64,000 nt of DNA from Chamaea fasciata (taxonomy: Eukaryota > Chordata > Aves > Passeriformes > Sylviidae). The notes beneath the pieces were generated by a model. The model had not been told where the DNA came from. It was given only the letters and a program-made list of their open reading frames with translations, and did not search any database. Positions 24,091 to 36,679 of this stretch are shown here, piece after piece. Where the stretch lies: the NCBI GenBank assembly GCA_029207755.1, contig JARCOQ010000016.1:315001-379000 (forward strand). The letters are read 5' to 3'. Within the stretch, counting starts at the first letter, position 1. The number at the start of each line of letters is the position of its first letter. A program made the translations under genes and the position numbers.

Positions 24091-26379
24091 TCCTGTGACA
24101 GCTCTTGACTGTGAGGGAAAAACACATCACAGCTCCTATCCACTGGTCAGGCTCCTCTTTTCTTTTGCGGGCTTTGGGGATCAGAGGTATCTGATCTTTA
24201 AGACTTTTTTTATGGAGATAATTTCCTTGACTTACCAATGTGTGAGGATCTTCACTGAGGAAAGAAAAAACAGTTTTGAAGGCAAACAAACAAATAAACC
24301 GTCTGATATTATAAACTGGAAATTTGGATCAGACGAATATTTTTGTTGAAAGGAATTTCTACTAGCAGTTGCTACTTTACTTTTCTTATTTTTCCTCTGG
24401 AATCTGCAGTGGAAAGAAGCCCTACAAAGCGAAAAGCCTTGAAAAGAAAGTTTCGGCTGTAACATACTCAGAATATTTGATTTTTAATGCAGAATTTGCC
24501 TTTTCAAAGAACTGTAATTTTATTTTAAAATTCATTTAATTTCTTATGTCTGACAAATCTGTTTTATTTATTTACCTGTCAGTAATGATATACTACAAAG
24601 TCACACTGGATTTTGGTAAAGAAATACATCAAAAAAAGCCCAATGGATGTTTGCAAGTAAGAAAAAAAATCTGGTTTGAGACACATTTTTGAAACAAATT
24701 TTGAAATGTGAGTGTCTGAGTTTTAAATGTAAAGTCTGTTTGAATGACTAACTCCATCCAACATTTTCACAGCACAGCTTTCTTCCTTTCAGCAGAGGGA
24801 ACAGGCACCACAGCTGACATGAGAGGGAAGGAGAAAATTCTCCAAAGAATAACATTTTAATTCATCTTGAAATAAACATTGAGGGTCTGTGACTGCCTCC
24901 TGTAAAGGTAGTGAAAAAAATATACTGTATAGAAGATGAACAGAAGCAGTAAAAGCCATCTATTGCAATGCATCATGATGCTGTTACATTTCTATCTGCC
25001 AACCAGCAAGGAAAAATTTCTCCTATGACAAAATTGTAAATGCCACAACAACACCATATTTCCTGATTTCTTTCTTGAAGGAAAAAAAAAAAATCTTATA
25101 AACTTGGGATTTGTATAAAATTCTGGGAGGAGAGCCAGGACCTGCCCCATTTCTCTGGGGTCAGTCTTAAGGATTATTTGGCTGATCAGAGTAGGTTTTT
25201 TTTCTTTTTTTCATAGAAAAAACGATTCCCATGTACTGACAACTCACCTGTTGGGTCTAATGCTTCATGATTGCCTGGAGCACCGTGGGTGGTCTATTTT
25301 GCTAAAAAATACACTCCTAATCAGTCCTGTTTGCTAAGAAGGTTTACATATCCTGACTGAAGAACTGAAAACTTGTAGGGAAAATGAGCTTTTTGTGTCT
25401 CAGTTATCACCAGCTCATGGCAGGTGGAGAGTGCTGAAACATCAGCTGGTGGCTGTGTCATGCTTAGTAAGTGCTTTTGAAATGGTGTGTCAGAGCCTCA
25501 GCGTCATTGGAACCCGATTCCCTGGGTTTAACTGACATAAACACAACACAAGAAAGTCCAGACACACATGAGGAGACAGGAGGGATGGTGAGCAGCCCTG
25601 GATGGGCTGCAGGCACACCAAGCCTTTGTGCTGAGCAGCAAGAAGAGCACTCAGGAGCAGGTCGTTGCCGAATGTCCCCTCGCAGGCACAGCTCTGGGGA
25701 TGCACAGCCTCCACCTTTCTCAAAATTAGAGGCAGAAAAGCTTCAGTGGTGCTTTAAACAATGCCAGTGTCCATCTTCTCCGGTCTGAGTAAAACCCTTC
25801 CAGACGCAGGAGCAGGGAGCGGGTGGAGCCGGGATCCCGCTCTGACTCAGCCGCTCCCGCTGCCTGCACTGCTGTTCCCATCTGCCTGCTGCTGGGAGCA
25901 CCCTGCACCCAGACAGCTTCTCATGGCAGAACACATTCCCCCAGAAAGTTTGACAACATCCCTTGGCTTCTAAAAGCAGCACCATGTCTGCATTCCTTGC
26001 AAAGAGGCGGGTGGTACAAGGACGCGGCGAGCTGCAGCTGCGCTCTCTGCTCCGCTGCACTGCTGGGACACCAAACCCCATCCCTGCCCGAACACTCTGC
26101 TGGGGCCACCCCGGCTCCTGCAGCCTGCCGGGGATCACTGGGAGCAGAGCTGAGGCTCCCCAGGGAGGGCTAAGAACCTATGGAAATTGCGATGCTACAG
26201 CTATCAGCAGGAAAGGGATGTGAGTGTAATCTTCTGTTCACTTTAAGAGAGAATATTGACCTAAAATTTGTATTTTGTTTCAGCTGACTGTACGTGTTTC
26301 TAACACAGTTTAAGGCTTGCCTAATATTGGCCTTCAACCTGAGCAGAATATTTTAGTCCACTTTCATGGCACCTTCAGA
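24091..26379. other. Non-coding sequence, AT-rich then GC-rich
   Basis: No gene is recognised. From 24091 to about 25450 the DNA is AT-rich with several A and T runs. From about 25790 to 26170 it becomes GC-rich and carries overlapping frames of 60-131 codons on both strands without recognisable domains. A CAG|GTGAGT-type donor on the minus strand lies near 25245, but no convincing acceptor accompanies it. Confidence 0.45.
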
Positions 26380-26715
26380 TGCACATCCAGTCCAAGCACC
26401 GACGCAGCACCACCATAATCACCCCTAAACCCAAGTGCCACATCCAAAGGCCTCCTGAGCACTTCCGGAGACAGCGACCTCACCACCTCCCTGGGCAACT
26501 TATTCCAATGCCTGACCACTCTTCCAGCGAAAGGTTTTTTTCTAATATCTAATCAGAACCTCTCCTGGTGGAACTTAAGGCCATTTCCATCCTTTCACTT
26601 GGAACAAGGCAGGAGGGACCGACCCCCACCTGGCTTAAACCTTTTTTCAGGTAGTTCTGTAGAGCAAGGAGGTCCCTCCTGAGCCTTCTCATCTCCAAAC
26701 TGAAAAAACCCAGTT
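26380..26715 (-). mobile_element. CR1 LINE, 3' fragment
   Basis: The plus strand matches the familiar antisense of the CR1 3' region. Recognisable blocks in order are CACCACCTCCCTGGGCAAC, TTCCAATGCCTGACCACTC, a T-rich TTTTTTTCTAATATCTAATC segment, TGGTGGAACTTAAGGCCATT, GACCGACCCCCACCTGGC, CAGGTAGTTCTGTAGAG and CCTGAGCCTTCTCATCTCC. The element is therefore on the minus strand, with its 3' side at the lower coordinate. It covers the end of ORF2 and its 3' flank only, lacks the usual 5' part through truncation, and is too diverged to code. The wording is closest to older CR1 subfamilies. Subfamily assignment would need a library search. Confidence 0.92.
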
Positions 26716-27901
26716 AAGTTCTTTTTAACCATCTTCTTAATATTTAGGTAAATGTCAAGGTATTTTATGCTCAATAATTTGAAGAATTGAAATTATTCAC
26801 TTTGAAAACACATAAATGGAACTCTTAAGACAGTTCCAAAAGTATGGCTGACTATCAAATCTGCTGAATCTAATCACTGAATACTTCCTCACCTGGAAAT
26901 CTAGTTCAGTTCCCTTTCCCCACCTGTTCCTCTTTTTCCTTTAAGGAAAGAAATTGGAGTCCTCAAATTTATCAAAATATATTCATTGCCCTGCTTCTGT
27001 ACATCTAATTTGTTTCCACAGATGATTTTATTTTTTTCTATTTCCATGATGATTTTATTTTTTTCTTATAGTTCTACCTAAAACCCCAGCTACTGGGGAG
27101 AAAGCGTTTCGAGGATGTTTTGATACTCCTGCCTGGGAGTGCTCCTGTCTGACAGAGCCCTCAGCCGCTGCCCGGTAAAGCTCTCTGGGCTGTGCTTTCC
27201 TGGGCACCGTGTGACTGTGGATGCGCTCATCCTGGAGCGTGCGCCGAGTCCCCGAGCCACTGCCAAGCACCTGCAGTGCTGCTGTCACGGTCCGTGGCTG
27301 GGTTTAGGGTCAGGGAACGGGTCAGTGCTCAGCGGATCGCGGGGCTCTGCAGGCTCTGCTGGCAGCCTGGGGTGGATCCCCAGCCATCCCCTCGTTCCTG
27401 CTGCTCTGGGAGCTCCATCTCTGCTTCCAGCCCTGGTGTGGGATCGGCCCCAGCCAGGACAGGGGACCCTGAGGGGACTCTGGGACAGGGCCAGTCTGGC
27501 ACCCTTGTCACTGGGCGGTGGCTGATGCTGCCGCACCTGCCTGAGGGACCAGGGCACTGTGACCTGCCCGTGGCCCGGCCTTTCTCCTCACCCCCCTGGC
27601 ATTCCCAGCTGGGGAGAACAGCCCCGTGTGTCAGAAAACAAATGGACTTCTTGTCATTCTGGGGAAGTGCTCCTTCCTGCAGCCCAAAGGAGGGGAAGAG
27701 CACAGCTGTGGCCATGCCACCCCATGTGTCACACCGGCTGCTCTGGGGTCCCACAGCCCCTGCCACTGCCCTCCCCAGGCCCAGCACAGCCACCACTGCT
27801 TCTTGGCAGGTCATTCCATTCCAGGCTCCTTCCTGAAAATATCTTCATTGCAACTTCTGACTTGCTTTTTAAAGAATTGCTAGCTTGACACAAAGTAGAC
27901 C
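26716..27901. other. Non-coding, GC-rich patch at 27.1-27.8 kb
   Basis: No gene is recognised. GC-rich DNA at about 27130-27830 carries open frames on both strands (214 codons plus at 27192-27836, 161 codons minus at 27329-27814, and others). Their overlap, low-complexity Pro/Ser/Gly content and lack of motifs suggest chance frames. Confidence 0.5.
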
Positions 27902-27925
27902 AAAAAAAAAAAAAAAAAAAAAAAA
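27902..27925. repeat. Poly-A tract, 24 bases
   Basis: A pure run of 24 A. I looked upstream for a retrocopy or SINE body with a polyadenylation signal and flanking direct repeats and saw none, so it is annotated only as a homopolymer. Confidence 0.9.
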
Positions 27926-30213
27926 GGCAAGAAATTAAAATCCAGGATCTGTCTTATTCATACCCACTTGCAAATAAAAAGCACTGTGGAAACACTACCC
28001 AAGCAGAACAGAGATTTATTTTCAAGCATGTGAGCAGTTTAAGGTCATTTACTTAAAATTACATTCAAGAAACAACAGTGATGCTTCTGCATTACTCTCT
28101 CCCTTTAATGCCATTCTGCATCTAATCCGTCTTACCGTTCAATAGCAATAGCTTCCTCCCACGTCTGAGGGGAGCATTGGGCTGGAGCCTGCATCTCAAA
28201 CACCCTCCTGTCACCAGCAGGGAATGCCATTTTTAGATCTCCCATTCCAAAGAAAGGTCAGTTGTTACTCCAAACAATGGAAGGAGTAAATAGTCAGTCC
28301 ACTTTACCCTTTCTCCAGCTTTAAAAAGGAAAACAAACTAACAAACAAACGAGCCATCAGTGCCAAGGTAATTTCCAGTATTTTAATATAGTTACACAGA
28401 ATCAACAGACTCTGGCAGTAAGTTTTTTTCCCTCAAGGTGTGATCATGCATTTCTGACAACGTGAAAGGACAGTGCCGTGAAAGGACATCAGATAAGAAA
28501 TACAGCTGGTTGAAATCTGCATTTCAAGTTCCTCGCAACATTTTTCAGGAGAAAAAGAAATTCCTCTTCAGAAAATAAACATAATAAAAACCCCAGAACA
28601 GAGTGTCAACACAAAGCAGATGCTCAGCTTTGGCTTTACATGGATTCATCCAGGAGGTTGTGGGGAATTGTCCTTCAGGGCGTGGTCATTGGAAAAGACA
28701 AGTCCTCAGAGGCTGAGTTCCCAAGGTTGGAGCAGTATCTCCATTTCTGCCCCTGTCCCCGCAGGCTCTCTGGGAAGCCCACGGGAGCCCCTCCAGCCCA
28801 GCCAGAGAAGGTGGGTGGCCAAAGGGGTTCTGTGGGTTCTGGTGGGAATTCACAGTGAAGAGTCACAGGCAATTTCTGCTTTCGGATGCCCAAGGTTTCC
28901 AGGCAGCTGCAGCTGAGCTCAGGAACTGGCCAGTGCAAGATCTCCAGCACCTCCACAGCCACCTTTTGTCCCCTTCGTTGAAACTTTCCTAGTCAAGCTT
29001 TCAAACTAACTTACTTTTTGTTTGAGATTTTAGTGTGGGTTTTTTTGGTGTTTTTTTTTTGTTTTGTTTTGTTTTTTTTTTTTTAGACTTTCTGCCAGCC
29101 TCCTCTAAGGTTTTGGCGCAGATGATGGTGAAATTACCCAGCACTTACCTCCCTGCAGAAGAGGCACAATGTGGTTCCATGGCCACTGGCAATGAAAAGT
29201 CAGTCTGAATTTGCAGCAGCAGAGGCTTTTGAGTGGCAGAGTGAGAGGAGGACGTGGTGGAAATGCTCTGTCACTGTGGTTTGGGCTGAGAGTGTATGGA
29301 TACAAGCCTTGCCAGACACAGAACAGAGCTCACTATTGAACATGTAAAATATTCCGTAGGAGAAATAAGAACACAAAAAAGAAATCCATCACAGCTGTAT
29401 CTCTGGTGGTATTTAACACTTTTTGTATGCTCCTAAAGGAGCTTGATAAACCTGAAGACAAAGAAAGAAAAGGTCCATTTTGGGTAATAACTGGAAATAA
29501 TTTTGCAGGTTTAGGGTCAGAAAAATGGGAAAAATAAAAAGTACAGACTGCTCTGCCTGAAGTCTTGTATAAGACGATTTTTGTTTTGCATTATGTAATC
29601 AAATAAACACATCACAACATTCTCACTTGGGGCTTGAAATGCAGTGAATGTCCCTGGAGCTCCTTTGATGCCACCTGCCACGGAGGAAATATCTCCCTTG
29701 TGGCTCCAGGCTCCAGGCCAGGTGAGGTAAACCAGCACTATAAAATTCCTTTCTGGGTGATGGTATGAATATATAAATATATAAACCAGCCTGATTTGCT
29801 GCGAATGCTCTTGGACACAGAGGACACCTCTGCTGGGCACTGAGCGACCTTCACTGGGACCTCACCTCATCACTTCAGTGATCCAGTGCTTGTTAATTAG
29901 GTGCTTTTTCTCCTTCGGTTCTTATCCTGAGCCCAGGCAGTAAAGATGCAGCCTCTTCATGTGTGCTGTTCAAATAAATTACTCCTGAGGATGGAAACTG
30001 GGAATTTTGTTGCAGGGAATTTTTGAGTATTTGGGAGGATTTTCAAATTCTGGTCAAGACTGGGTTCTTAAATATGTATCATCCTTTTTTGTGCAGCATG
30101 TTCTGACTATTGTCTTTATCCTTTCCCTGACATTTTTTTTTCAAAAGTATTTTGGCTTTCTTTTTTATGATTATTATTTTAATTTTTTTTATTTTTTTCT
30201 TCATTTATTTAGG
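27926..30213. other. Non-coding unique sequence
   Basis: No gene is recognised. An interrupted poly-T tract with TTTTG units spans 29040-29084. A minus-strand donor-like site (G|GTAAGTGC) at about 29143-29148 has possible acceptors at 29186 and 29205, which would give 37- or 56-base exon-like segments. This is weak evidence. Confidence 0.45.
29040..29084. repeat. Interrupted poly-T tract
   Basis: T runs broken by GGTG and by repeated GTTTT units, read directly. It may be a degraded simple repeat or the antisense of an A-rich tail. No associated retroelement body was recognised. Confidence 0.85.
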
Positions 30214-30244
30214 CATAAATAGCCACTCAAGGTGGCTATTTATG
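30214..30244. repeat. Perfect 13-bp inverted repeat (hairpin)
   Basis: The left arm CATAAATAGCCAC (30214-30226) is an exact reverse complement of the right arm GTGGCTATTTATG (30232-30244), with a five-base loop TCAAG. A long T-rich stretch lies directly upstream on the plus strand. The stem is too short for a typical microRNA precursor. The contained motif CTATTTATG resembles an A/T-rich MEF2-type core, present on both strands by symmetry. Confidence 0.9.
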
Positions 30245-32441
30245 ATACCTCGGCATGCAGTGAGATGATTCTGGCTTTATATGCAATACTGGTATAGTCA
30301 GTATAAATAAAGTTATAGTTTCAGCTATCATTTCATAAATAAAGAGTGTTGAGCAAGAAAGAATTAGGCAGGAATCATTTCTACTTAAAATTGCCTTTAT
30401 TCTGGGCTCTGGATGCAGTGTGTAGGGGTGACACTGCCCACTCTGTCCCAGGCACATCTCACCTGCCAGAGCTGAGCAGTCTGGGCACTGCCTCGGTGGC
30501 AAATTACAGCAGAATTTAGCTCTGGGTAGACTCCACAAAGCAAATTTATTCAAACCATTTCATATTGAAAAGCCTGATTACCATTTACCATATGATGCCT
30601 TTCTATCACTTCAGCAGTATCAAAAGGCTTTATTGTAGATGAGATCAAATAAATATAGCAGAACCATGAAAAAAGAACAGAGTCATATCCTGACTGATGG
30701 CATGCTCCTGCAGACTACTGCCACCAGCTGAGAGTATGTGCCAATATTTTTATGAGCCATCATTACCAAACATAACTGAAGCAGGCTGGAAGAAAACAGC
30801 AACCTAGAAGTGGTGTTTAAGAAAGCCCTGGGAAAGGAAAAGAACAGAAGAGGAGAGCTGCTGAGCTGAATCAGCATGTGGGCTGTAGCTGGAACAAAAG
30901 GATTCTTCAGTTCATGCCAAAAATACTCATCAGCGCTGCTGCTTTTTTAAGCTTAACATTCATAGGTGACTTTTCTTGCTTCTGAGCAGTCCTGAGGGAA
31001 GCTGCAGTGGCTCAGGTATGGGTGGCTGTCAGAGCCCTCCCTCCCTGCTCACTGCCAGGCTTTCCTTGGGAGAGGAGCTGAGTGCTCGGGGAGCAGGGCG
31101 CGGGGTGCCCTCTGAGCCTCTGCTGCGTCTCAGGACCACGCCAGGCTCTTCTCCAAGGGACTCCTTGCTGCTGAATATGGTCCAGCCCTTTCTCTTCCTG
31201 TCCCTTCTCAGAGCTGGCAGGACCTCAAAGACAGCTCAGCAAAGATCAGCATCTGCTGAGGATCCCAGCTGCAGAGGTATCTTCCATCTCAGTGGGGAAT
31301 GAACAAAGCCTTTAGGGGACTCATTACAAAGCATTAAATATGATTAAAATGAACAAAAAAATCCACAAATGACCAAAAGATTATTTTCCTTGGTGCACAA
31401 TTAGTCTGAAGGACTCATTATTGTAGGGAGCCCCAGAGTCCAGATGAAAAGCTTCATAAAAGACCAGCTATATGTACCACCAAAAAAGGGGAAAATAAAT
31501 TACCATACTGAAGAAATGCGAAGAATCTTCTCAAGTTTCAGGTTTTAATGAACAGTTAAGAATCAGGGACTAAAAAGAGTTTTGCCAGGGAGACAAAGGT
31601 GACACTTACTGACCTCCACAGGATGGGTGACGGCAGAGCTCCCACCCAAAGCGTGCTGCTGCCTCTGCACACTCTGTGGGGCACCTCAGAGGGAATTCCT
31701 GCCACTGGTAAACCGAGGACCAAACAAACAAAAGGCAGAAAATCTGCATGCAAGGCTGACTATTGTAAGGTGTGGATAGGAAAATGTGCATGCCTGGGTC
31801 CTCTGGGAATGGCTTTCCTGGGAATGCTGCTGGGTAGAAACGATCCTGCTCCTGCATAACCTGTGTGAGCCACCTGTGTTTGTGTTGAGCTTAGCTGTGG
31901 GAAGCAGGCCTTGCCTGTAAAGCTGGGGCTAAGTTTGCATTTTTCAGCACTTCAGAGAGCATCACCAAAACAAGCTTTTAGAACCTGAACATGTTTGTTA
32001 TCTTGCTAATCCTAAAGCAAAGAGATCTAAGGAGGCAGCAAACTGAACAATGCAAAAAAAAAAAAAAAATCACAGTGTATACACTTGCAAAAATCAAGGT
32101 GTCCTTTTATTCTTCAGCTAAAAATCCAGTTATGGCATCTGAGCAATTTAATAGTAATAAAACAATAATTTCAGCCTCAAAATATATTTGCTTTCAGGAA
32201 ATGAAACCAGCCTTTTAGTTAACTAACATTTTTCCCTGGGAACAAGTTCAATCTGTGGTGTTGAAATCCCATTTACATGAAACATTTCCTCATTTAGGGG
32301 TATTTAATTACTTCAGGAGTATGAAATGTAAACATTTATATATCCATACAGAAATGTTGAGAGAAAATAATGCCCTTTACTTCATGGCTTTGCTGATTAT
32401 GGGTCAGTAGTGAATTAAATTGGGCTTTAATTCTTTTCCAG
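30245..32441. other. Non-coding unique sequence
   Basis: No gene is recognised. It includes a pure A run of 16 bases near 32054 and ordinary mixed sequence. A small GC-richer patch at about 30980-31260 holds a 108-codon frame without recognisable features. Confidence 0.5.
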
Positions 32442-32629
32442 CGTGAAAGGGATTCAATCGGTTACACCAGGAGCTGATATTATTAATGTAATCATGGCCC
32501 AAAAGAAACCAGCCCTAAAGGGAGATGCCAAAATGAATTCTTCATGTAGTAACAAAGGAAGCCAGAAGACTCCTTCACAGCGAGTCACGTCTGCACTGAG
32601 TGCAAGCCTGATGTTTCATAAGCCTCCAA
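32442..32629 (+). CDS. Candidate internal exon, unknown product
   Basis: The segment is preceded by a strong acceptor with a T-rich tract (TTTAATTCTTTTCCAG) and followed by a consensus donor (GTAAGTCT). Between them 188 bp are open in one frame. They encode about 62 residues rich in Lys, Ser and Gln, with internal motifs such as GADIINVIMAQKKP and SNKGSQKTPSQR, a composition typical of a disordered region. The exon would start with one base completing a codon and end with one base of the next, so it is phase-compatible with the candidate exon at 63812-63916. I recognise no protein family. It may be an exon of a fast-evolving gene or a long noncoding RNA, or a chance pairing of good splice sites. 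The frame itself continues past the donor to 32724. Confidence 0.28.
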
Positions 32630-35600
32630 GTAAGTCTGCTGTGAATTTCCCATTTCTGTTTGTACATCCAGCTCTTGCTAAGGGCTCCACAGGCATCCAG
32701 AGCATCACTAAAGGAAGGTATTAGATTCAGTATGACACTGAACTTCACAAACTTCAATGGGGAAAGTATCAAATAGTGAATTATTTCATAATATAGCCAC
32801 CACTCAGGCATTTAGGTACTTTTCCATCTTAATTAAAAGGCAAAAAATTGCAGAAGGCTTCAAGGAAACATTTAAGTTTTCGTAACCAAAGCATAAAATT
32901 AATCTGTGGAACAAATTACTGCATAGAAAACTAATGATCTTTTCAATAGAAAACACTGAAAGGCTCTGAAAAAAAATTAGGTTTTCTGTCTCCCTCTCCG
33001 TACAAAAATGTTGGGTTTTCTGAGCCCAGTCCCACCAGCGATGTGCAGGAGGGCAGCACATCCCCAGCCACAGCAGTTGTCAGGCTGGCACACATCCTGC
33101 CAGCCTCCCTTCTCCCAGGGCGGCACTTTCCGGATCTAATCAGTGCACCGAGGCTGCGGTGAGGCGATTACAGCTACAACAGGCAGCTGTGGAAAAGGGG
33201 ACAAGTGTCCATCCTCCTGGCCCCGGGCACACGGGGGCTCCCTGTGGCGCAGGAAGCCCTGGGAATGGCAGGGACTCATCAGCCCGCTTGTACCACCTCA
33301 GGGTTTGAAAGTGCAGGACCCTCAGTTATGGGCAACGTGGTTTGGGCCAGAGCAGAGGGTTTAAAGTGCACTTGTGGTCAATTATTTCCTCCTCCTGCCG
33401 AGTTCTGTTGAGCTGGACTCAAAGCATTAATGGAGCAGGACTTCCATCATAAAAGATATGAAAATTCACACCCATAGAACTGTCTGATCAGCATTTGCTC
33501 TTCAAATATGAATAAGAATGCTTTATTGCACGACAACAAAGCGATAGCAACGGCCAAGGTGTATAAACATCTTCCAGGCATTCCTGTAGGATGCCATGCA
33601 CAAACTGTCAGCAGCTGCTCTGTAATGATCTCATGAGCCTGGGAGTGCAGGGCCTCCTGCTCCAAGGCAATATTTCACAACGAGGAAGGCATTTGCTGTT
33701 TATTTGTATTAATATTTTGAAATGGCTTATGACTAGACTACAAAATGAATGATTTGGTTATAATCTGGGGGCCAGAGCCTTTGGGAGCAGTGGTCAGGCT
33801 TCTGCTGACCTTCACTGAAAACAAATCCAGGTTTTGAGACACCGCTGGGTGATCTGCAGAGAGCAGGCTAAAAATGTGTGCTAAGAGATTACAAGGTATT
33901 TGTGTTTCATTTTAAAATGTGTGGAAAATCACATTAATGCAGAGTCACCTAAATGCACGTGTGCCATCTGACTGTTCAAAAATCAAGGTTAACTTACATC
34001 TAGGAGATTTTTTTGTGAGCTCCACACAGGCACACATTTCTCCACTGTGCAAAGGTTATGGTTCCTTTGCTGGTCCCTTTTCTTGTTGATTCAGGATTTG
34101 AAACATATCCAAGAGTACTTTCTCCCATTTGTGACTTAAGTCTTGTTCATACACAAAACTTAAAGATGCAATTTTAAAAAATTTCTTTATTAGCTCAATT
34201 TATTAGCTATATTTATAGATCAGCTAATCCTCATGTTTTGAACAGAGTTTGACCTGTTCCCTCTCAAAGCCATGGAAAGCTTTCCCCTTGGGCTTCCAGC
34301 AATCCCAGACACTTATCACCTTCTTTGCAGTACTAATTTTTCTGTGATAAGATAGATCCCCATTTGGGATAGCTAAATGTGATAGATATTTGCTAAGTAC
34401 TTCATTGAGATAAAATAAGATTTATTTTCCCTCTTTAATTTATAAAATGTAAGGTGGCAAAGCTCCTAACTTGCCTTACCTGCTGAGCCACTGAAAGAGA
34501 TGAGAGCATAAATATCTATGACATCCACATTATTACCAACTACATTCATTAACAGCAGTGCTATCACAGCAAATACCAGGTGAATTGACAGTGACAGGGC
34601 AATAAATTAAAGTGTTTATACCTTTTTCTCAGCTTACAAATAGCAGAGTTATTCCCGACCTTTGATGTAAACCCTAATGATCACTGGTAAATCAAATATG
34701 ATACTGTTAGAATTCAGTGCCACAGCTGAGACCTTTTCACCCTGGAGATGCAATGTCTTCTAAGAATATCTTTGTGGATTGAGGTGATTATCACCCATAC
34801 CTCATGAAGGTTTAATATCCATAGGAAATTAGTTCGTTTCCATCGAAAACTTCCCAGTTTACTCTCGTGGACTCTGCTGATGAGCTGTTAGAAACTCACC
34901 ACTGTCTCCGGGGTCCTGGGCACTCCCAGCACGGGGCTGCCACCAAACATCTCTGGGCTCTTGGATTCTCAGGTGCGTTCCAATGGGCTGAAGATCCCTG
35001 AAGGAGAGGTTTTGAGCCAAAAGAGGGACCAGTTTCCAGGGCTTTTTGCATTTTGTGCATTTAACCTTGTAGAAGAAGAGAAATTGTGTATACCAGTCAG
35101 GTTGCAGGCTTCATCCTTTTCATTTTGTTATTTGAACTTACTGTCTTGCTCTGGGTCAGTAAGGAATTATTTTTCCAAGGAACAGATCTCAGACTGTCTC
35201 TGGTAGAAAATCCTGAAACAGAGGTGCTAACCCCTATTTAAAAACCTGATATCCTGAAGACAGGCTTTCTTCCCTTCATTAGCTGCCTTGAAAGAAGCCC
35301 CCAGACAGAGCAAAAAGCAGAGTTTGGGCTGATTAAAGTTGCCAGTCTTTTGACAAAAACCACAAGCCAACAAATCTTGGCTAACAACAACCACGAGACC
35401 AACAGTGAAACATGTCAGTGTGGGAGGTATTTCAGGTCAATGAGAGGGGAGAATTTGGGCCTTTTATTTCATATTGGGCCAAGGCAACGGTTCTATACCA
35501 AACACATGAGTGCAAAAGCATCTCAACACTGTGGCACTTGGTCCTGTATAAGAACAAAAAGAACCTCTGTCTTCAGAGGAGAGACCTTTTACAGCTTTGC

Positions 35601-35946
35601 AGGATCACTTTGGGTTCAGGTCATGCTTTATGTACCGTTTTTGTTCAGTTTTACCTCTTTCCCTAGGTAGCTGGCTTGGCCCATGAAATGAAATGAAATA
35701 TGAGTGATCAACCAACCTGTGTTTTAATTCCTGCCCTGGGAGATTGTAGATCTAAGCAGCTGGTGATCTGCAGAATTCTCCAGCAAGTATTTAGCAGTGT
35801 TTGCTGAGGCTAGCTCAAACTTCCCTGGGTGACTTTTTTCCTAACGCTTTTCTTTATCTCTCCTGCTCTCAGATAAAATGTCAGCTCATGAACTGCAATA
35901 ATAGCCTTTCCCTTCAGATTTATTTCTCCTTCCCCAGTTTTGATCC
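32630..35946. other. Non-coding unique sequence
   Basis: No gene is recognised. Repeat-free, AT-rich DNA at about 34500-34760 has the texture of a conserved element. On the minus strand a polypyrimidine acceptor and a CAG|GTAAGG donor bracket only 11 bases (34480-34490). The remainder shows short frames on both strands only. Confidence 0.45.
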
Positions 35947-36034
35947 AAAAAAAACAAAAAAAACCAAAAAAAAAACCAAAAAAACAACAACAACAACAAA
36001 AAAAAACCACAAAAAAAACCAAACAAAATAAAAC
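35947..36034. repeat. A-rich simple repeat
   Basis: Runs of A separated by C, CC and AAC units, including four or five CAA repeats, read directly. It lies about 100 bp upstream of the LTR-like segment. The Lys/Thr-rich frame through it (and its Phe/Cys-rich reverse) is an artefact of composition. Confidence 0.9.
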
Positions 36035-36132
36035 ACTGATCTGGCACTCGACAGGAAATTTCTCAGAGGTGTTATAAGTGTATATTATAAAGCTGTCTTT
36101 TTGCAAGATGTGTGCTATACGATTAATAACTT

Positions 36133-36646
36133 TGTGGTAAGGATATAAGTTTTATTTTTGCTATTACTAAAGAAAATTAGGTATAGTGGTAGTAGTGACA
36201 TAGTAGTTGTTTGAACAGTTTGTTTGGTCAAGATAACACCCAGTGAACATGTAAAGAAGACCCTGCTATTGATATACCAACTATCAACATCTGCCATTTG
36301 AAGAAAGCACGGACCAAGGCCCGAGCTGGAGGCGATAATGAAGACACAGCCAAGAAACACGCATGCTCTAAAAATGCAGACCCAAGAAGAGACCATGCAG
36401 AAGTTCCCAGACTGTAGAAACTAGTTGATGAAAAAATATGAATATTCAACAAGACTGATGCAATAGAAAAGGTATTTAAAGAAAACCTCTGAAACAGCAG
36501 GTTGTGGACTCGGCTGAATGCCAAGTCACCCGGGCCGACCATATTTCCTTTTTGCTTAATCTGTTTCCTAATTATCTCATTTTTTTTATTATTAAACCTC
36601 TTTGTTAAAATTCACCAAGGGAGTGAAATAAACCCCGTTTTTCTCA
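36133..36646 (+). mobile_element. Probable solo LTR of an endogenous retrovirus
   Basis: About 514 bp begin with TGTGG and end with CTCA, the TG...CA ends expected of a retroviral LTR. A TATA-like TATTTAAA lies at 36473-36480 and a polyadenylation signal ATTAAA at 36591-36596, a spacing that fits a U3-R-U5 layout. The region between them (near GGCTGAATGCCAAGTCACCC) resembles the R region of LTRs I associate with songbird genomes, a recollection rather than a search result. No gag, pol or env remnant follows and no second LTR was seen, so this is probably a solo LTR left by recombination. A matching target-site duplication was not found, so the boundaries are uncertain. The family (ERVK- or ERVL-like) is not assigned. 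Confidence 0.5.
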
Positions 36647-36679
36647 TGGGGAGCCTGGCGGTGCTGGCCATGGATGTGC

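Noticed and set aside
27192..27836. 214-codon plus frame and overlapping 161-codon minus frame
   Set aside because: GC-rich DNA gives long chance frames on both strands, and no motif, splice support or family resemblance was seen.
27902..27925. Poly-A as the tail of a processed pseudogene
   Set aside because: No upstream gene-like sequence, polyadenylation signal or flanking target duplication was found.
35810..36106. Phe/Cys-rich frame resembling a membrane protein
   Set aside because: The hydrophobic run is the reverse translation of an A-rich simple repeat.
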